Assembly: GCF_000001735.4 (NCBI RefSeq)
Contig: NC_003074.8
Coordinates: forward strand, 16,561,261 to 16,625,260
Length of the DNA stretch: 64,000 bases
Reading direction: 5' to 3'
Source of the DNA: Arabidopsis thaliana
Lineage: Eukaryota > Streptophyta > Magnoliopsida > Brassicales > Brassicaceae
The notes beneath the pieces are model-generated. The model worked only from the letters and a program-made list of their open reading frames with translations, did no database searches and had not been told where the DNA came from. The stretch's first letter is position 1. Each line of letters opens with the position of its first letter. The position numbers were made by a program, and so were the translations under genes. Positions 9,514-21,019 of the stretch are shown here, one piece after another.

Positions 9514-11609
9514 TCAGCTATGGTTTTGATCTTCTTCTTCTTCAGCTTTGCGTTTGCACCAACAACAGTATTCCGAAATAGCCCCGTCTTCTCCTGTGAT
9601 CCATGGATGCTCCGCCACAGCTTTCAACGTCATCCTCTGGTTTGGATCTGCCACGAGTGTATAGCATGAGCCACATTATACACAAAAGACGATATCTTTT
9701 ACAAAACAACTGATAAGAACTCACCTTTGCAAAGGAGACCTTCGATCAAGTCCCTTAGACGAGGATTGAGTCCTTCCGGTATTATCAACGGGTTGTGAAC
9801 AATCTGCGATGTTGGTAAAAGATAAAACACGAACTAATTGCGTTATTCAAATTGTTTCTAGAGAGATGTCTTTCAATAAAAAGATCAGTGGAGCGAGAGA
9901 GAAGCGGAACCTTGTCATAAGTATCTTGAAGTGTATCACCCAGAAATGGGTATTGTCCTAAAATCATACAATACAAAGTAACTCCTACTGCCCACGTATC
10001 TGCAGATCTTCCACTGTATGTTATACCTAAACAACATTCTGGGGCAGTAAAGACAGGAGTGCCGGGTGATCTACGGAGTTGATCATCATCATCCTTCATC
10101 AAATGTATCATGTTTTAGCAGATCAAATTACACATTACAGAGATTAACGGAGAAGAAAAAGAAGAAAAGAAATGGTATCATCAGTACTTTGAATACTTGG
10201 CTGACACTGAAATCTCCTATTTTCACTCTCCCGGTACTAGTAACCAGTAAATTGTCAGGTTTGATGTCACCATGAATTACATTCTGTTTCATCCAAAAGA
10301 CAAAGAGAAAATCATGAGTATCTATCATATAAACTTTCAGTGTGGATGATGAAGTATTATATAATGCAGAGCATACATGAGCATGAAGGTACATGAGGCC
10401 GGCAACTACATCGCGCAAGTACTTTCTAGCAGTAATTTCTCCGAGAGCACCCGGTGGTCCAGAATCATCATAGGCCCATTTTCCATCAACATATTCGAGA
10501 ACTATACAAGAAACAACACAATATAAGATGACAGACAAAGAGAAAGACTTGAGGTAACGATATACAAAGCAGAGGGAAAGAAATACCCATGTAAAAATCA
10601 TCAAACTCAGGGTCATCAATCACCTCAATGAGATTAACGATATTAGGATGCTCCAGGGTTTTCATAATCATAACCTACAACGATGAGATACAAAAAACAT
10701 GTACATAAGTTTTCTGAAATGAAACCTAAAGTCTATCTGCATTGTACTGGAAAAAGCCAACTTGGGACGTTAGTTAAATGTTGTTCAGAAATGATACCTC
10801 ACGAAGAACATCACCCATAGCAGTTTCTGAAGGTGCAACCCGTAGCCTCGATAAATGTGACTTGTGAAAAGCCTGGAAATCCAAAAATATAATCACCACA
10901 GGTCCAGAAATTTTAATCCCATTATGTGATCAACTTAAGAAACATTTATATAATCTGTACTATGGTGATCCAATTTCCAATGAGCAGATTCATAGAAGAC
11001 CAGGAAAACAAAATAAGCTTTTGAGTGGTGCCATGGAAATAAAAAATAAGAGCATACCTTAATAGCATAATGCTTGTCATCGACAGTGCTTCGATAGAGA
11101 ACCTGTTATACATACAAAACAACAACCCTTATTTAAGATGTTCTCAAGAGCGACCGGAAGACCATGTAACATTGAAATTTGATTTCACACTTACCACTTT
11201 CCCATAACTACCAGATCCAATTTTACGCTCACGAACAAACTCATTTATTGTCTTGTTTCCATCTTCATCCTAGAAATCAAATAAGAAACAAGCTAGTATA
11301 AGAACACCATTCGGCAAAGCACATTCGACATGAGCACAAGAAGTCGCATACCTCTCCGCGTGTAAGTTTATTAGTTTCCTTGACTGGAAACTGCCTGCAG
11401 ACTAGTCCATTTTGTAGTTTACATTTCAAAATTTCTTCAGATCGTTTGGAACGACTTAGCTCCTCTACTTCCTCTTCCTCTTCTCCTTCTTCATCATCTC
11501 CTCCCGGATTGCTGGTTTCACCACTATCATGGGAATATGTATCATCATCATATGGATTTGGTGAATGTCTTGATCTCTCAGAGCCACCAAAACACCCGAA
11601 GCAACTCAT
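9514..11609 (-). CDS. GRIK1: GRIK1/SnAK2 protein kinase (activates SnRK1)
   Basis: Ten coding exons: 11609-11352, 11269-11195, 11102-11058, 10872-10798, 10674-10587, 10501-10377, 10283-10188, 10093-9911, 9803-9725 and 9647-9514. All introns are GT-AG and the frame is kept, giving 385 residues. The N-terminus (1-86) is acidic, with a long Glu run. The kinase domain follows: IGSGSYGKV (P-loop), YAIK (ATP lysine), HGDIKPDN (catalytic loop, HGD instead of HRD), GDFS in place of DFG, then the APECC segment. GRIK kinases phosphorylate the activation-loop threonine of SnRK1 and also activate SOS2-type kinases; they were found as partners of geminivirus Rep. The C-terminus ends in a CCWCKRK cluster and an acidic tail. 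A long 5' UTR with at least one intron probably reaches about 12450. Confidence 0.95.
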
Positions 11610-12470
11610 CACTTGGGCAAATGCAAAACTATCACAAAACATTATCTACTCCAAAATTTATGAATTTCTCAAGTAGACCACAAGCTAACAATAACGAAAC
11701 CTACAAGAAACATTGAACCAATAATCAAAATCCAAACTCAAGAGTACCAAATCTACTTCCCTAAAGATCAAAACGAAACCAAATCATTACTCTGCAAAAA
11801 GAGGGGCTTCAAAGCCCGGTAAGCTTCGTTATTCCAAAGGATGCCATTCAGCAAGATGAATAAAACAACTTGAGATATCAAAACCACTACAACTGAATCG
11901 CAACATGTCGAAACTCCACTTTATACTATAAGATAAGATAGCTTTAACATCCAACAATAAAGTCAAAGATAAACTCCAAGCTTCTGCAAAACAGGGTAAT
12001 GTAACAAAAGTCAGCAAACAAGAATTGATACACATTAAAGATCAAATCTTTCGAAGAAAGGGATAAACTTTACATAATCCATATGATCAATCCACATAGA
12101 AATCAACATTTGTATCCAAAACCCTCACAAAAATCGTAAATTTGAACTGATGAAGAACATCAAAAGACGAAGACTTTAAGAAACCCAATAACGGCAATTT
12201 CGAGTAAACCCCAATAAATCACAAACCCAATTGACTCTAGACGTAAAAAAAAACCCTAATTTCAATATCCATGGCACATGAGAAGAAATGAGTACCACGA
12301 TTCACCAACTGGAAGAAATCTAACAAAAACTCATATGAATAAGAATGAAAATCTCACATATAAAATTGAATTTGATTCGAAATGAAGCAAAAGGAAATGA
12401 AGAAAAGAGAAAAAAAAGGATTCGCCGGACGCTAGGGCTCAGAGACGTCGTGCGTGAGAACTGAGAAATG
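11610..12470 (-). other. GRIK1 5' leader region with probable UTR intron
   Basis: The sequence before the GRIK1 ATG contains no competing gene. A CT-rich leader-like block near 12400-12460 and the position of the start codon just inside a new exon suggest a spliced 5' UTR. The exact transcription start and splice sites were not determined. Confidence 0.4.
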
Positions 12471-12479
12471 TGGAATTTG

Positions 12480-14400
12480 TAGTTTCTTTTCTATTGGGGA
12501 AGGCAACTTATTTTTGTTGTTTTCTAATGACCAAAAAAATAAAAGACAGTTAAAAAAGAAGTATCAATTATCAAACAACAAACATCACCAGCTAATGTGA
12601 GTTCGTTTCCTAAATATTTTCTGTCATTTCTAGAATTTAATTCAAATGGAATAAATTATTATTTTACTTGTTTATCTTTAATGAGCTAAATTAATTTGAT
12701 CTCTGCAATTTTATTATCAATGTCATTTCTGAATAACTATTTCAAAAGGGTAAGGTTATTTTCATAAACATATTTCCAAAACAATAGTATAAGATGATAT
12801 TTATTCCAAACTAAAAGTATCGATTTAGAACCGAATCAAAACCGAATAAAAATTCTAGAATACTCTAGTGTATCTTTAACTTGAGAACTGAAAAAACTTA
12901 AAACCAAGTCGCTGTTAAATTTAAATATTTTAGATACTTAAAAATATCCAAAATACAATTACATACTAAACATTATAAGTTACTATTTTAAAGTGAATAA
13001 ATAAAAATATCCAAGATTACCAAAAAAATACCTAAATAATTATCCAATAATATCCAAAATATTTGAATGGATCATATGTTTCCAAAAGGTAAAACTTTCC
13101 CCTTCCTTTCTAGGTATGTGGGTGTTAGCGTGCCAGATATAACTCAATCGATGTGGTTCATCATCTTCTTTCAATACTTCTGGATGACCCTTTGTACCTG
13201 TATTCAGGAACATAAACTTCATAAACAAAGAAACCGAGTTCGAACTGAATTTTGTTTTGTACCCATATGAATCCTAAACTTTACAACTAAATGAAATCAT
13301 AATAAAATAAAACCGAACCGAAACCGATATAAATATGTGAACATCTAAATCTATCTATCGTTGGTAAATTGTAAACTGATTTTTTATAACTAACTCATGT
13401 TTATATTGTCTTCTATGTAGTCTTTTTTTAGATTATAAACACACATATCTTAATATAATTATAAACAAATTTAAAGATCTCGTGTAGTTTTTTAAACAAA
13501 TTAATCAAAGCTACCAAAATATATATAAACAATCCAAAAATTAGTAGCATTACTAATCTCGAGTACCTAGAATAAGAAAACTATTTTTTTTGAAAACCTA
13601 TTTAAAATATAGATTTTTTTTAAGAAATACCCCTTTTACGGTATTTGTTTTTTAAATGCAATCTAGTAAAGCTATTTTCAAAAATACTCTTTGCCAAAAA
13701 TGTTTCTTAATTAATGTATAGGGGGCGTGTACGGCTGCTGAACTCCAAATCAACTTTTGAAAACCTTTAAAATATTTTTAAGCTCATAAACCGTGTAAAA
13801 CAATACGAAATGAGTTTTATATAATCTTTATAAAACCTTGTAAAAAGGGGTATAATTAAAAATTGACAGTATTTAAGGGCATTTTTGAAAAAGAGGTATT
13901 GTAAGTGGACATTTTTGAATTTTCTCCAATATATACGACAACAATTAGGGTGAAACAAAATATAAAATAAAAAAGAATTACTATACAGAAGGTATATTTA
14001 TTATAGTAACTTTAGAAGATCTAAAATACAATTTTTGAATAGGAAAATACGATAATATGGTATTACACTCTCTGATATATAGAATTTTAAAATGATATAT
14101 TCTGAAAATATCTCATAGTTTTGATATCATTGATGGAGTAAAATAAAATTGAAAAAATAAAATTTTAATATGAATTATATTTCCCAATTATGTATTTTTT
14201 TTTAATTTGTATGAATCCTTACATTAATTAAGTGAAGTAGTACTAAGCTAATTTATAATTAAGTTTGAATAATTAATTTCTGTACATATTATCATTTTAG
14301 TTGTTTTAGTTAATGAAAATAATTGGTTCAAACTAATATAAATTTTGAGTAAGTTAAATTTAATCGTTTAGATTTTGTTTGCAAGATAAGATATATGAAT
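12480..14400. other. Intergenic, with a CCGAA-rich degenerate repeat
   Basis: No supported gene. 12815-13340 is bounded by CCGAAT/CCGAAA-rich stretches like those inside hAT-related elements, and encloses a less AT-rich segment (13060-13240). On the minus strand this segment reads for about 60 residues without a stop. No terminal inverted repeat or target duplication was found. Confidence 0.4.
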
Positions 14401-14430
14401 ATTGGACAAATATTATGTGGCTGTACCAAA

Positions 14431-14493
14431 ATGTAATGAATAAACAGTATAGATTTCATAGCAAAATAATCAACCATCCAAGAAATATAAATA
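14431..14493 (+). promoter_or_regulatory. Conserved upstream block and TATA box of secreted-peptide gene 1
   Basis: The block ATGTAATGAATAAACA (14431-14446) recurs 132-133 bases before the ATG in the next paralogue and, more loosely, in genes 3 and 4. TATAAATA at 14486-14493 lies 70 bases before the ATG; the same octamer precedes three other paralogues. Confidence 0.5.
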
Positions 14494-14562
14494 CCAAAAG
14501 AAATGTTATATTTTTTTGAGATAAGCACAAAGCTATACAAACACTAAACAACAAGTGGAAAA

Positions 14563-14913
14563 ATGCAAAGAATGTGGGTGACGATCATGTTAGCTTTGAT
14601 AGTACTATCAATATCTATACAAACAAAGGGAAATGAGAAAGTAAATGATCTTGCTCGTGCTCCCTCGTTGACACTAGCACCTCAATCAGAGAATGGAGTA
14701 TTGCCTAAGCCTCTACCTTGTTTAAACGACTTTAAACTAATTTCAAATTGTACAAAAGCAGTGAAGCATTTCCAAATCAAAAGGGTCACAAAAAACTGTT
14801 GTATCATCCTACTCAATCTTCCAGAAGATTGTTTTGGTCGTTTATTCGCCATGAAGTGGATCTATCGTACTGTCCTTACGATTGCTTGCAAAGCACTAGG
14901 TTACATTAAATAA
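14563..14913 (+). CDS. Small secreted six-cysteine peptide, ECA1/DUF784-like (copy 1)
   Basis: Intronless, 116 residues. A hydrophobic signal peptide (about residues 1-22, cleavage likely after QTKG) is followed by a short Pro/Ala segment ending LAPQSENG, then a domain with cysteines spaced C-x9-C-x15-CC-x9-C-x18-C and the signature PEDCFGRLF. This pattern fits the prolamin-like / ECA1-gametogenesis-related (DUF784) group. Such proteins are mostly expressed in female gametophyte or seed tissue, and the best-known relatives (EC1) act in sperm activation. Function here is not shown. Closest visible relative is copy 2 at 17124. The start is fixed by conservation of MxRMW between copies 1 and 2. 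Confidence 0.85.
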   Translation: MQRMWVTIMLALIVLSISIQTKGNEKVNDLARAPSLTLAPQSENGVLPKPLPCLNDFKLISNCTKAVKHFQIKRVTKNCCIILLNLPEDCFGRLFAMKWIYRTVLTIACKALGYIK

Positions 14914-15257
14914 ATTTTCTGCATTTTTTGCTTCAAACGATCGATGTCGATAATTTGTACTAATTATTCGGATATAATATTTACAATACTTCATCATCTA
15001 TGAAATTTATTTTTTTTGTTATTAATTTCTCCAAATCTGTTTTTGATCCAATTATCAATTATGGCTATACAATATTAGTTTTAAAGCTTGACATGCATCT
15101 AGATGAATCCAGACTTCCTTAAAAAAAGATATGTATTTGGAGAACCTTTTGGGATGCAATATGAATTTTTTTTTAATGAGAAATGGTTGAATATGACTAT
15201 TACTGAGAGGTAGAAATGATGTATACATAGAACAAATGTTGTCAAAATAAACATATT

Positions 15258-15613
15258 GGTTACATAAGATAACTCGGTTAGAGTTGGAGGTTAATTCAGA
15301 GTTGGTGGTAAGTTTATTCACAACAGAGATTAGTTATTTTCATCTGTTGTCGTTCCTAATACATTTGTGCTATGACTTTTTATCGATGGACTGGATAGTC
15401 GATATTTTTCATATGTATAAAGAGATTAACCGTCTAGCCGGCGGATTAACTAACTATGTATTTTCTTTATTGCTTAGTTTTTATTCTTTTATTGTATGTC
15501 CGGATATCATGCACCCGATTATGTTGGAGGATATAAGCGTACCTTCGTAATCTTCGTTTGTAAGTTTCCCTTTTAACTAAATAAAGCATAGGAGAGATCG
15601 ATTACCAAAAAAT
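15258..15613 (+). mobile_element. 5'-truncated LINE 3' end (RNase H remnant)
   Basis: Reads ELEVNSELVV ... MDWIVDIFHMYKEINRLAGGL, clearly related to the RNase H tail of the LINE at 28 kb (ELEVDSEVVVGFL ... RDWIVRISHVYREANRLVDGL). It ends in TACCAAAAAA, as that LINE does. It is flanked by perfect 13-base duplications AAATAAACATATT at 15245-15257 and 15614-15626, so this is a complete, severely 5'-truncated retrotransposition event. It lies between secreted-peptide genes 1 and 2. Confidence 0.8.
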
Positions 15614-15735
15614 AAATAAACATATTATTATGCCTTCAAAGGCAGATATATTTATAAGAAAAAATATGAACGATTGGGTTGGTCTCTCATTTGTCTATTT
15701 ATCCGCCTCAAATGATTCGCAGGTTTCTCGTCAGT

Positions 15736-15744
15736 GTAACGAAT

Positions 15745-15783
<39 letters not shown>

Positions 15784-15792
15784 TAACGAATA
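15736..15792 (-). repeat. Poly(T) tract of 36 bases flanked by a direct repeat
   Basis: GTAACGAATA at 15736-15745 and again at 15783-15792 bracket a run of about 36 T (15747-15782). This looks like a minus-strand poly(A) tail inserted with a target-site duplication, that is, a retro-insertion truncated to almost nothing but its tail. Slippage at an existing short T run after a local duplication is the alternative. Confidence 0.5.
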
Positions 15793-16985
15793 GTTTCGAT
15801 CTGTTATTCTAGTTTCACAAGCATGTCGGGTGGTACTGTGGTAGAGATATCAGTTCCTTAATGCAATCATGGAAACAAAAATAATCTATCAATCGTTATT
15901 AAGTAAAAGATAGACTAAAGAAATTGCCTATCATTGTATCATTATGAAATGTTGATCTTGATACAATGTCACAATGATGAAAAGATGTTGATCTTCATAG
16001 AAATGAGACTTTTTATCTAGTTCACGAGTAAGAATGTGAAGTGACTATTTTCTTATATTTAAACAATTTGCAAAGAACAAAAAAAAAAACTGTAGATTGG
16101 ACGATTTATTTAGGTCCCAAGTTATTGGTTTAATTATTGATTTGAAAAAGCTAATAAAATAAGTGCAAAAACTTATGAACGTTTATATATCAAAATATAC
16201 AATTTGATGTTTGTCATATATCTTTTTCCAAATTAGTATAGTTTACATGAAATAAAAGTATATTTTTGTCACAAAAATATAATGATATTTCTTACTTATG
16301 AATTTGTGAGTAAACGTTTTGAATAGTATAATATTTTTAACCCTTTTAAAGAATTTTTAAGAGATATTAGGTAGGAATCTCATAGAGTTATTTAAGAATA
16401 TTCGAAAAAGTTCTATTTTTTTCGAATTAATTTTTCTTATTTTATTATTTAAAATATGTTACTTTTCGTCTGAAATTTTTAGATGAATAATTTGTTTTGA
16501 AAACTGTATTATAAAAAATTCTAATATTTCATTTGGCATCCAAAATATAATTTTATGCACTTAACTGGAATACCTAAATAATTGGTGTATTTTTAAGGAA
16601 TTTCTCAAAAAGAAAACATGAAATGTGGTTTTACAAAATTGTGCGTAATCTTACTTTTTCACATTACATTCTCTGAAATCTGAAATTTTATAAATGGCAA
16701 GTTAAGAAAGTATACTAAATGTTTAATTATAAGATGAAAATATTTTCTTAATGAATTAATTAGTATATGTAGTAAATGAAAGGTTATTTAGGTAATGTAT
16801 ATTTAGGCTTGACTAATAATATTTGTGTGTTGTTAAGTTTAGTCATTGTACTTAATGAAAAAGAATTGACTTCCCCTATATTTAAACTTCCAATAAGCAT
16901 ATTTGTATAATTTTCAAATTTCTTGCATCTTTCTCAAAAAGATAAGAAGATATACAAGAATCAGGGACAATATTACATGCATGCA
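15793..16985. other. Intergenic, AT-rich
   Basis: No gene or clear repeat end was recognised. The sequence is AT-rich and non-coding in all frames. Confidence 0.5.
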
Positions 16986-16990
16986 CTAAA

Positions 16991-17057
16991 ATGTAATGAA
17001 TAAAAAATATGAGATTTTCTACCCAAAGAAAAAACAGCCATATATGAACTATAAATA
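16991..17057 (+). promoter_or_regulatory. Conserved upstream block and TATA box of secreted-peptide gene 2
   Basis: ATGTAATGAATAAA at 16991-17004 matches the block before copy 1 at almost the same distance (133 bases). TATAAATA lies at 17050-17057, 74 bases before the ATG. Confidence 0.5.
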
Positions 17058-17123
17058 CAGTATATTATTTTTTTCTTTGAGATAAACACAAAGTTATACA
17101 AACACTAAAAAACAAGCAGAATC

Positions 17124-17474
17124 ATGGAAAGAATGTGGGCGACGTTCATGCTAGCTTTGATAATTTTACTAACAACATCCATACAAGCAAAGGGTAATGA
17201 GAAAGGAAATGATATTGCCGGTGCTCCATCGCCTACATTAGCACCTCAATCAGAGAATGGATTATTACCTAATCCTGCATCTTGTTTGGCCGACGTAAAA
17301 ACAATTCCGAATTGTGTAAAAGCAGTGAAGCGCTTCAAACTCAGAAATGTCACAAAGAAATGTTGTGTCATCCTACTTTATCTTCCGGAAGATTGTTTCG
17401 GATATTTGTTTCCTGTTCGTTGGATCTATCGTATTCTGCTTAAGATTGCCTGCAAAATACTAGGTCACATTTGA
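17124..17474 (+). CDS. Small secreted six-cysteine peptide, ECA1/DUF784-like (copy 2)
   Basis: Intronless, 116 residues, the same length as copy 1. The signal peptide (MERMWATFMLALIILLTTS...) is followed by a linker with AGAPSPTLAPQSENG and a cysteine domain with the invariant C-x9-C-x15-CC-x9-C-x18-C spacing, including PEDCFGYLFP. The mature domain is basic (many Lys/Arg). The 5' UTR is also conserved with copy 1 (GAGATAA-CACAAAG-TATACAAACACTAAA), showing that the whole transcription unit was duplicated. Role unknown; secretion and a disulfide-stabilised fold are inferred. Confidence 0.85.
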   Translation: MERMWATFMLALIILLTTSIQAKGNEKGNDIAGAPSPTLAPQSENGLLPNPASCLADVKTIPNCVKAVKRFKLRNVTKKCCVILLYLPEDCFGYLFPVRWIYRILLKIACKILGHI

Positions 17475-17489
17475 TAAGATTTTTGTATT

Positions 17490-20400
17490 CTTTGCTTTAA
17501 TTAATGTCAACAATATGTAATTGTAAGTTTGTATAAATTTTATATAATCCATGGACTTTTTTGTAAGATGATTTATGAAATAGTTAATAAGAAGATGTTC
17601 TGTGAATTATAGTTTTTAATCTTTATGATGATAATGTGTATAATTCATGTAAATTTTTGATAAGTTGTGGTTGATAGGTGAATGATTTATTAAGAGCCCC
17701 ATATCTTTACAGGTCGGCATAATCAAAATTTATATTTCTTGGCAGAGATTTGAAGGTAGATATAATTCTACTTATGTTTCTTTCATGGGAAAATCAAGTT
17801 TGAAAAGTTTGTTTTTATAACATTTCTAATAATTAACAGTTCCTACTTAAAACATTCCCTTTAGTAAGTTCACAACCATTGAATATTGAATGTCCATTAG
17901 TCAAAACTTGCTACTTTATGTTTTGTTTCTTTTTGATAATGTGGATACGAGATCCATATTTGCTTCTTTTTCTGATTTTTTTTTTTTTGGGTTTGTAATT
18001 GTAAGTGAATTCAGTGGGTGAATTGGTTAGACATAAGTTTTAGATTATTTGCTATAGAATATTATGTGTAAGTGTTTAAGTTGTAGCTGTAACTTTTTGG
18101 TTTTGTAGATTTAAAGAATATATGATTTTTACAATAAATTTATTAGTTGTAACTAAAAATTATGATTAATAAATATTTGAATTTTGTATTTATAAATGAC
18201 ATTTTTAAAATTATAAAATTATATATCATAATAACTAAAATTATTTAATAAAACTTATATAATAAAAACACAAATGGAATTATGAAAATCTAGGTAAATG
18301 GAATTTATATAAATTATTTGTCTAAATGTAATTTATATGTTATTCAATTTTAGATTATTAGTTGAAAATAATCGTGACAAAAAAAATTAGAGGAGAGAGG
18401 AAAAATGAAAAACAACATATAGCACAAAATAATAGGACGTAGAAAATTAAAGATTTACAGTCAAAATAAAAAGATTTTTTTTTTTTTAGTGTACCTTAAA
18501 AAAAAACCTACTACATAACTGGCAACAATTTGGTCTTTATAAAAATATTATAGCTGTAAAGAGACTTAGACCCCAACCAATCAATCACTCAGAGTTTAGA
18601 TATGAACAATCCAAACAGATAAAAACAAAATTGAAATAACGCTTTATTCCATTTGAAAGAAAAAATGTGTTGAGTGTCGCTTATAGTATGCCTTTAGCAA
18701 AGAAAAAATGGATATTTATGCTCTCAAGATCTTCTATTTATATATATACACTCCTAAATCTCAACACTTCTTGCATTAAACGTCAAACTAGTCTCCTTGC
18801 ATTCAATGTGATTATTTCGTGTTGATACGATATTTTATTCCATTAGTTTCAGCTGTTTTGGGCCACCGTTGGAACGAAAGTGAAGAGTTCGGCTCTCCTA
18901 GTTTTGCTTTGCACAGAAAGACTTGTTGCTCTCAAAGTGAGCATGAATTACTTGAAATGAAATGATTTATTTTCTTCTCCAAGTGAAATGAATGTTATTA
19001 AGTCGTGGGCTCATTACCATTAGTGATGGGGTTTTGCCTTCGAGTCGGATCGCCGAGTCGAGTTCCGACACCAACATATGTATGAATATTATTATTTATG
19101 AAAGATTTTACCTTTCGAGTCGAGATCCAACACCAACATATGTGAATATGAAGATATATTTCTAACTACAGGAACTATCAGCTATCCTACGTCACCCCAC
19201 AAACTATAAAAACTATAGAATTAGCTATGCAAACTATAATAAGGTATTGCATATTAATATGCATATACTTGGTATATAACATGTATACCAAAAAAATGTA
19301 AAACTATATCATTTTCAAGTCTTTATGAAGTCTAACTACATAAGCAAATACAATTAATGCACATATTCCACCATAACGTCTATTTTTGAAGAAAAACTTA
19401 AATAAATAAGATTTCACCAATCTGTTGATTACCATTAGTGGTCCATCAAAGTGTAATTCGTGGTAAATGACATGATACTTAAAAAATAGCAAAAATATAA
19501 ATATAATTTTAGTTTAACAAATCAAAACTCAATATGGTTTCGTAAGAACCAAAACTAACAAAATATTTTTTTATGTCCCTTAATTGTTTTGATCATTTTT
19601 GTTTTCGTAGTTACTCTTGATCAACATCATCTCCATATTTCGTGTAATCTCCTTCAACTTTGGTATGCTTTTCAATGGATTCATTGGAGAGGACGAAGCA
19701 TCTCTATCAATGACTGAGATTTTGGGTATGTATCTTCTTGGTTTAAACTTTATCCTCTTATGACTAGCTTTTAAAAAATACAAAATACTAGCAGTTAGCG
19801 AGATATGTACAATATTATCATGTTCACCTTCAATAGTGTTTACAAAGCTTTTCATGTTATCATGTAAAATTTGGAAAATCAGACACTCGATAACGTTTAA
19901 GTACTGGAAGACTTGTATATAGGTAAATAATTCTTTTATTTCGTAAAGAAGATTTGTTTTGGAAATTAACCTTTTCAATATAGGAAGACTTTTATTAGTA
20001 AAATACATGTGTTTTTTGAAAGAGAACTCAAAGCTTTTTCGGTTACAAAACATATGTAATCGACATATTAATTTTGTCTTTACTTTTGTTCAAATAAAGG
20101 TAATGGCATTTTTCATAACATAGATTTTTTTCAGTCAAAGCATATATTTCCACTAGAATAATAGAGGAGGATTTTAATGTATTCAGATTTTATGAGAAGT
20201 TACATGGTCCATTATAGACTTATAGTTTATTACTCCCTTCATATCAAGATAATACATTGTTCTAATTTATATACTTTCATATCTCATAATGAATCGTTAT
20301 ATTAAATAAAAAGGGCATTAATAAGTTAATGTCTCTTGAATAATAAATTTGTATATTTTAATTGTAGTTGATCTTTTTTGTTTTTTGTCTAAAATTGTAG

Positions 20401-20490
20401 TTGATATATAAGAAATCAGTTCCTCTATACAAAAACAAGTTTGGGTAAGCAAAATATATATTAATATGGGGAAAACTATTTTAAGCATAT
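17490..20490. other. Long intergenic stretch between peptide genes 2 and 3
   Basis: AT-rich. 19038-19145 holds two imperfect copies of a CGAGTCGAG...CCAACACCAACATATGT phrase, a local tandem duplication. A 157-codon reading frame at 19580-20053 (minus) is Lys-rich, resembles no family I recognise and may be chance or a decayed gene. Nothing else was seen. Confidence 0.4.
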
Positions 20491-20499
20491 ATATACTAA

Positions 20500-20520
20500 A
20501 TGTTATGAATAAACATAGAT
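20500..20520 (+). promoter_or_regulatory. Conserved upstream block of secreted-peptide gene 3
   Basis: ATGTTATGAATAAACATAGA lies 127 bases before the first in-frame ATG and matches the blocks of copies 1, 2 and 4. Confidence 0.4.
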
Positions 20521-20626
20521 TGCCTTTTTAAAAAAGGAAAAGAGAAAGGAGAAATAATACAGAATGCATATCCAAAAAGAACAATCATAGAAGATTATTA
20601 ATATTAAGGGAAAACTTTTATTTTAG

Positions 20627-21013
20627 ATGAGAAATAAATTAGACAAACATCAAACAACTAGCAAAAATATGCAAAAAATGTTGAATACGATCATGATACC
20701 TTTGATTATCATGCTTTCAATATTTATACAAACAAAAGGAAATGATCTTGCACCAATTCCATCGTCGGTATCACCAGAACCTCAATCAGAGAACCAATTC
20801 TTTCTTGACCCACTAACTTGTATTCACGATGTGAAAAAGGTTCCAAAGTGTATGGACGCAGTGTTGCACTTCCGATTCAAACAGGTCACAAAGAAGTGTT
20901 GTTATGTCATATTCTCTCTTCCCGAAAGTTGCTTTGGGTTTTTGTTTCCTATTCCTTATCTCTACCATCCTCTTCTTAAGGCTGCTTGCAAATTACTTAC
21001 TCACCATGGATAA
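20627..21013 (+). CDS. Small secreted six-cysteine peptide, ECA1/DUF784-like (copy 3)
   Basis: Intronless, 128 residues from the first ATG, or 114 from the internal ATG at 20669 that aligns with the start of copies 1 and 2 (MQ...). The extra 14 residues (MRNKLDKHQTTSKN) align at the DNA level with the 5' UTR of the other copies, so an upstream ATG appears to have captured leader sequence. The internal ATG has the better context (A at -3). The domain keeps C-x9-C-x15-CC-x9-C-x18-C but has PESCFGFLFP, with Ser for Asp. The signal peptide ends near QTKG. A short LDP linker precedes the first cysteine. Confidence 0.82.
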   Translation: MRNKLDKHQTTSKNMQKMLNTIMIPLIIMLSIFIQTKGNDLAPIPSSVSPEPQSENQFFLDPLTCIHDVKKVPKCMDAVLHFRFKQVTKKCCYVIFSLPESCFGFLFPIPYLYHPLLKAACKLLTHHG

Positions 21014-21019
21014 GATTTT

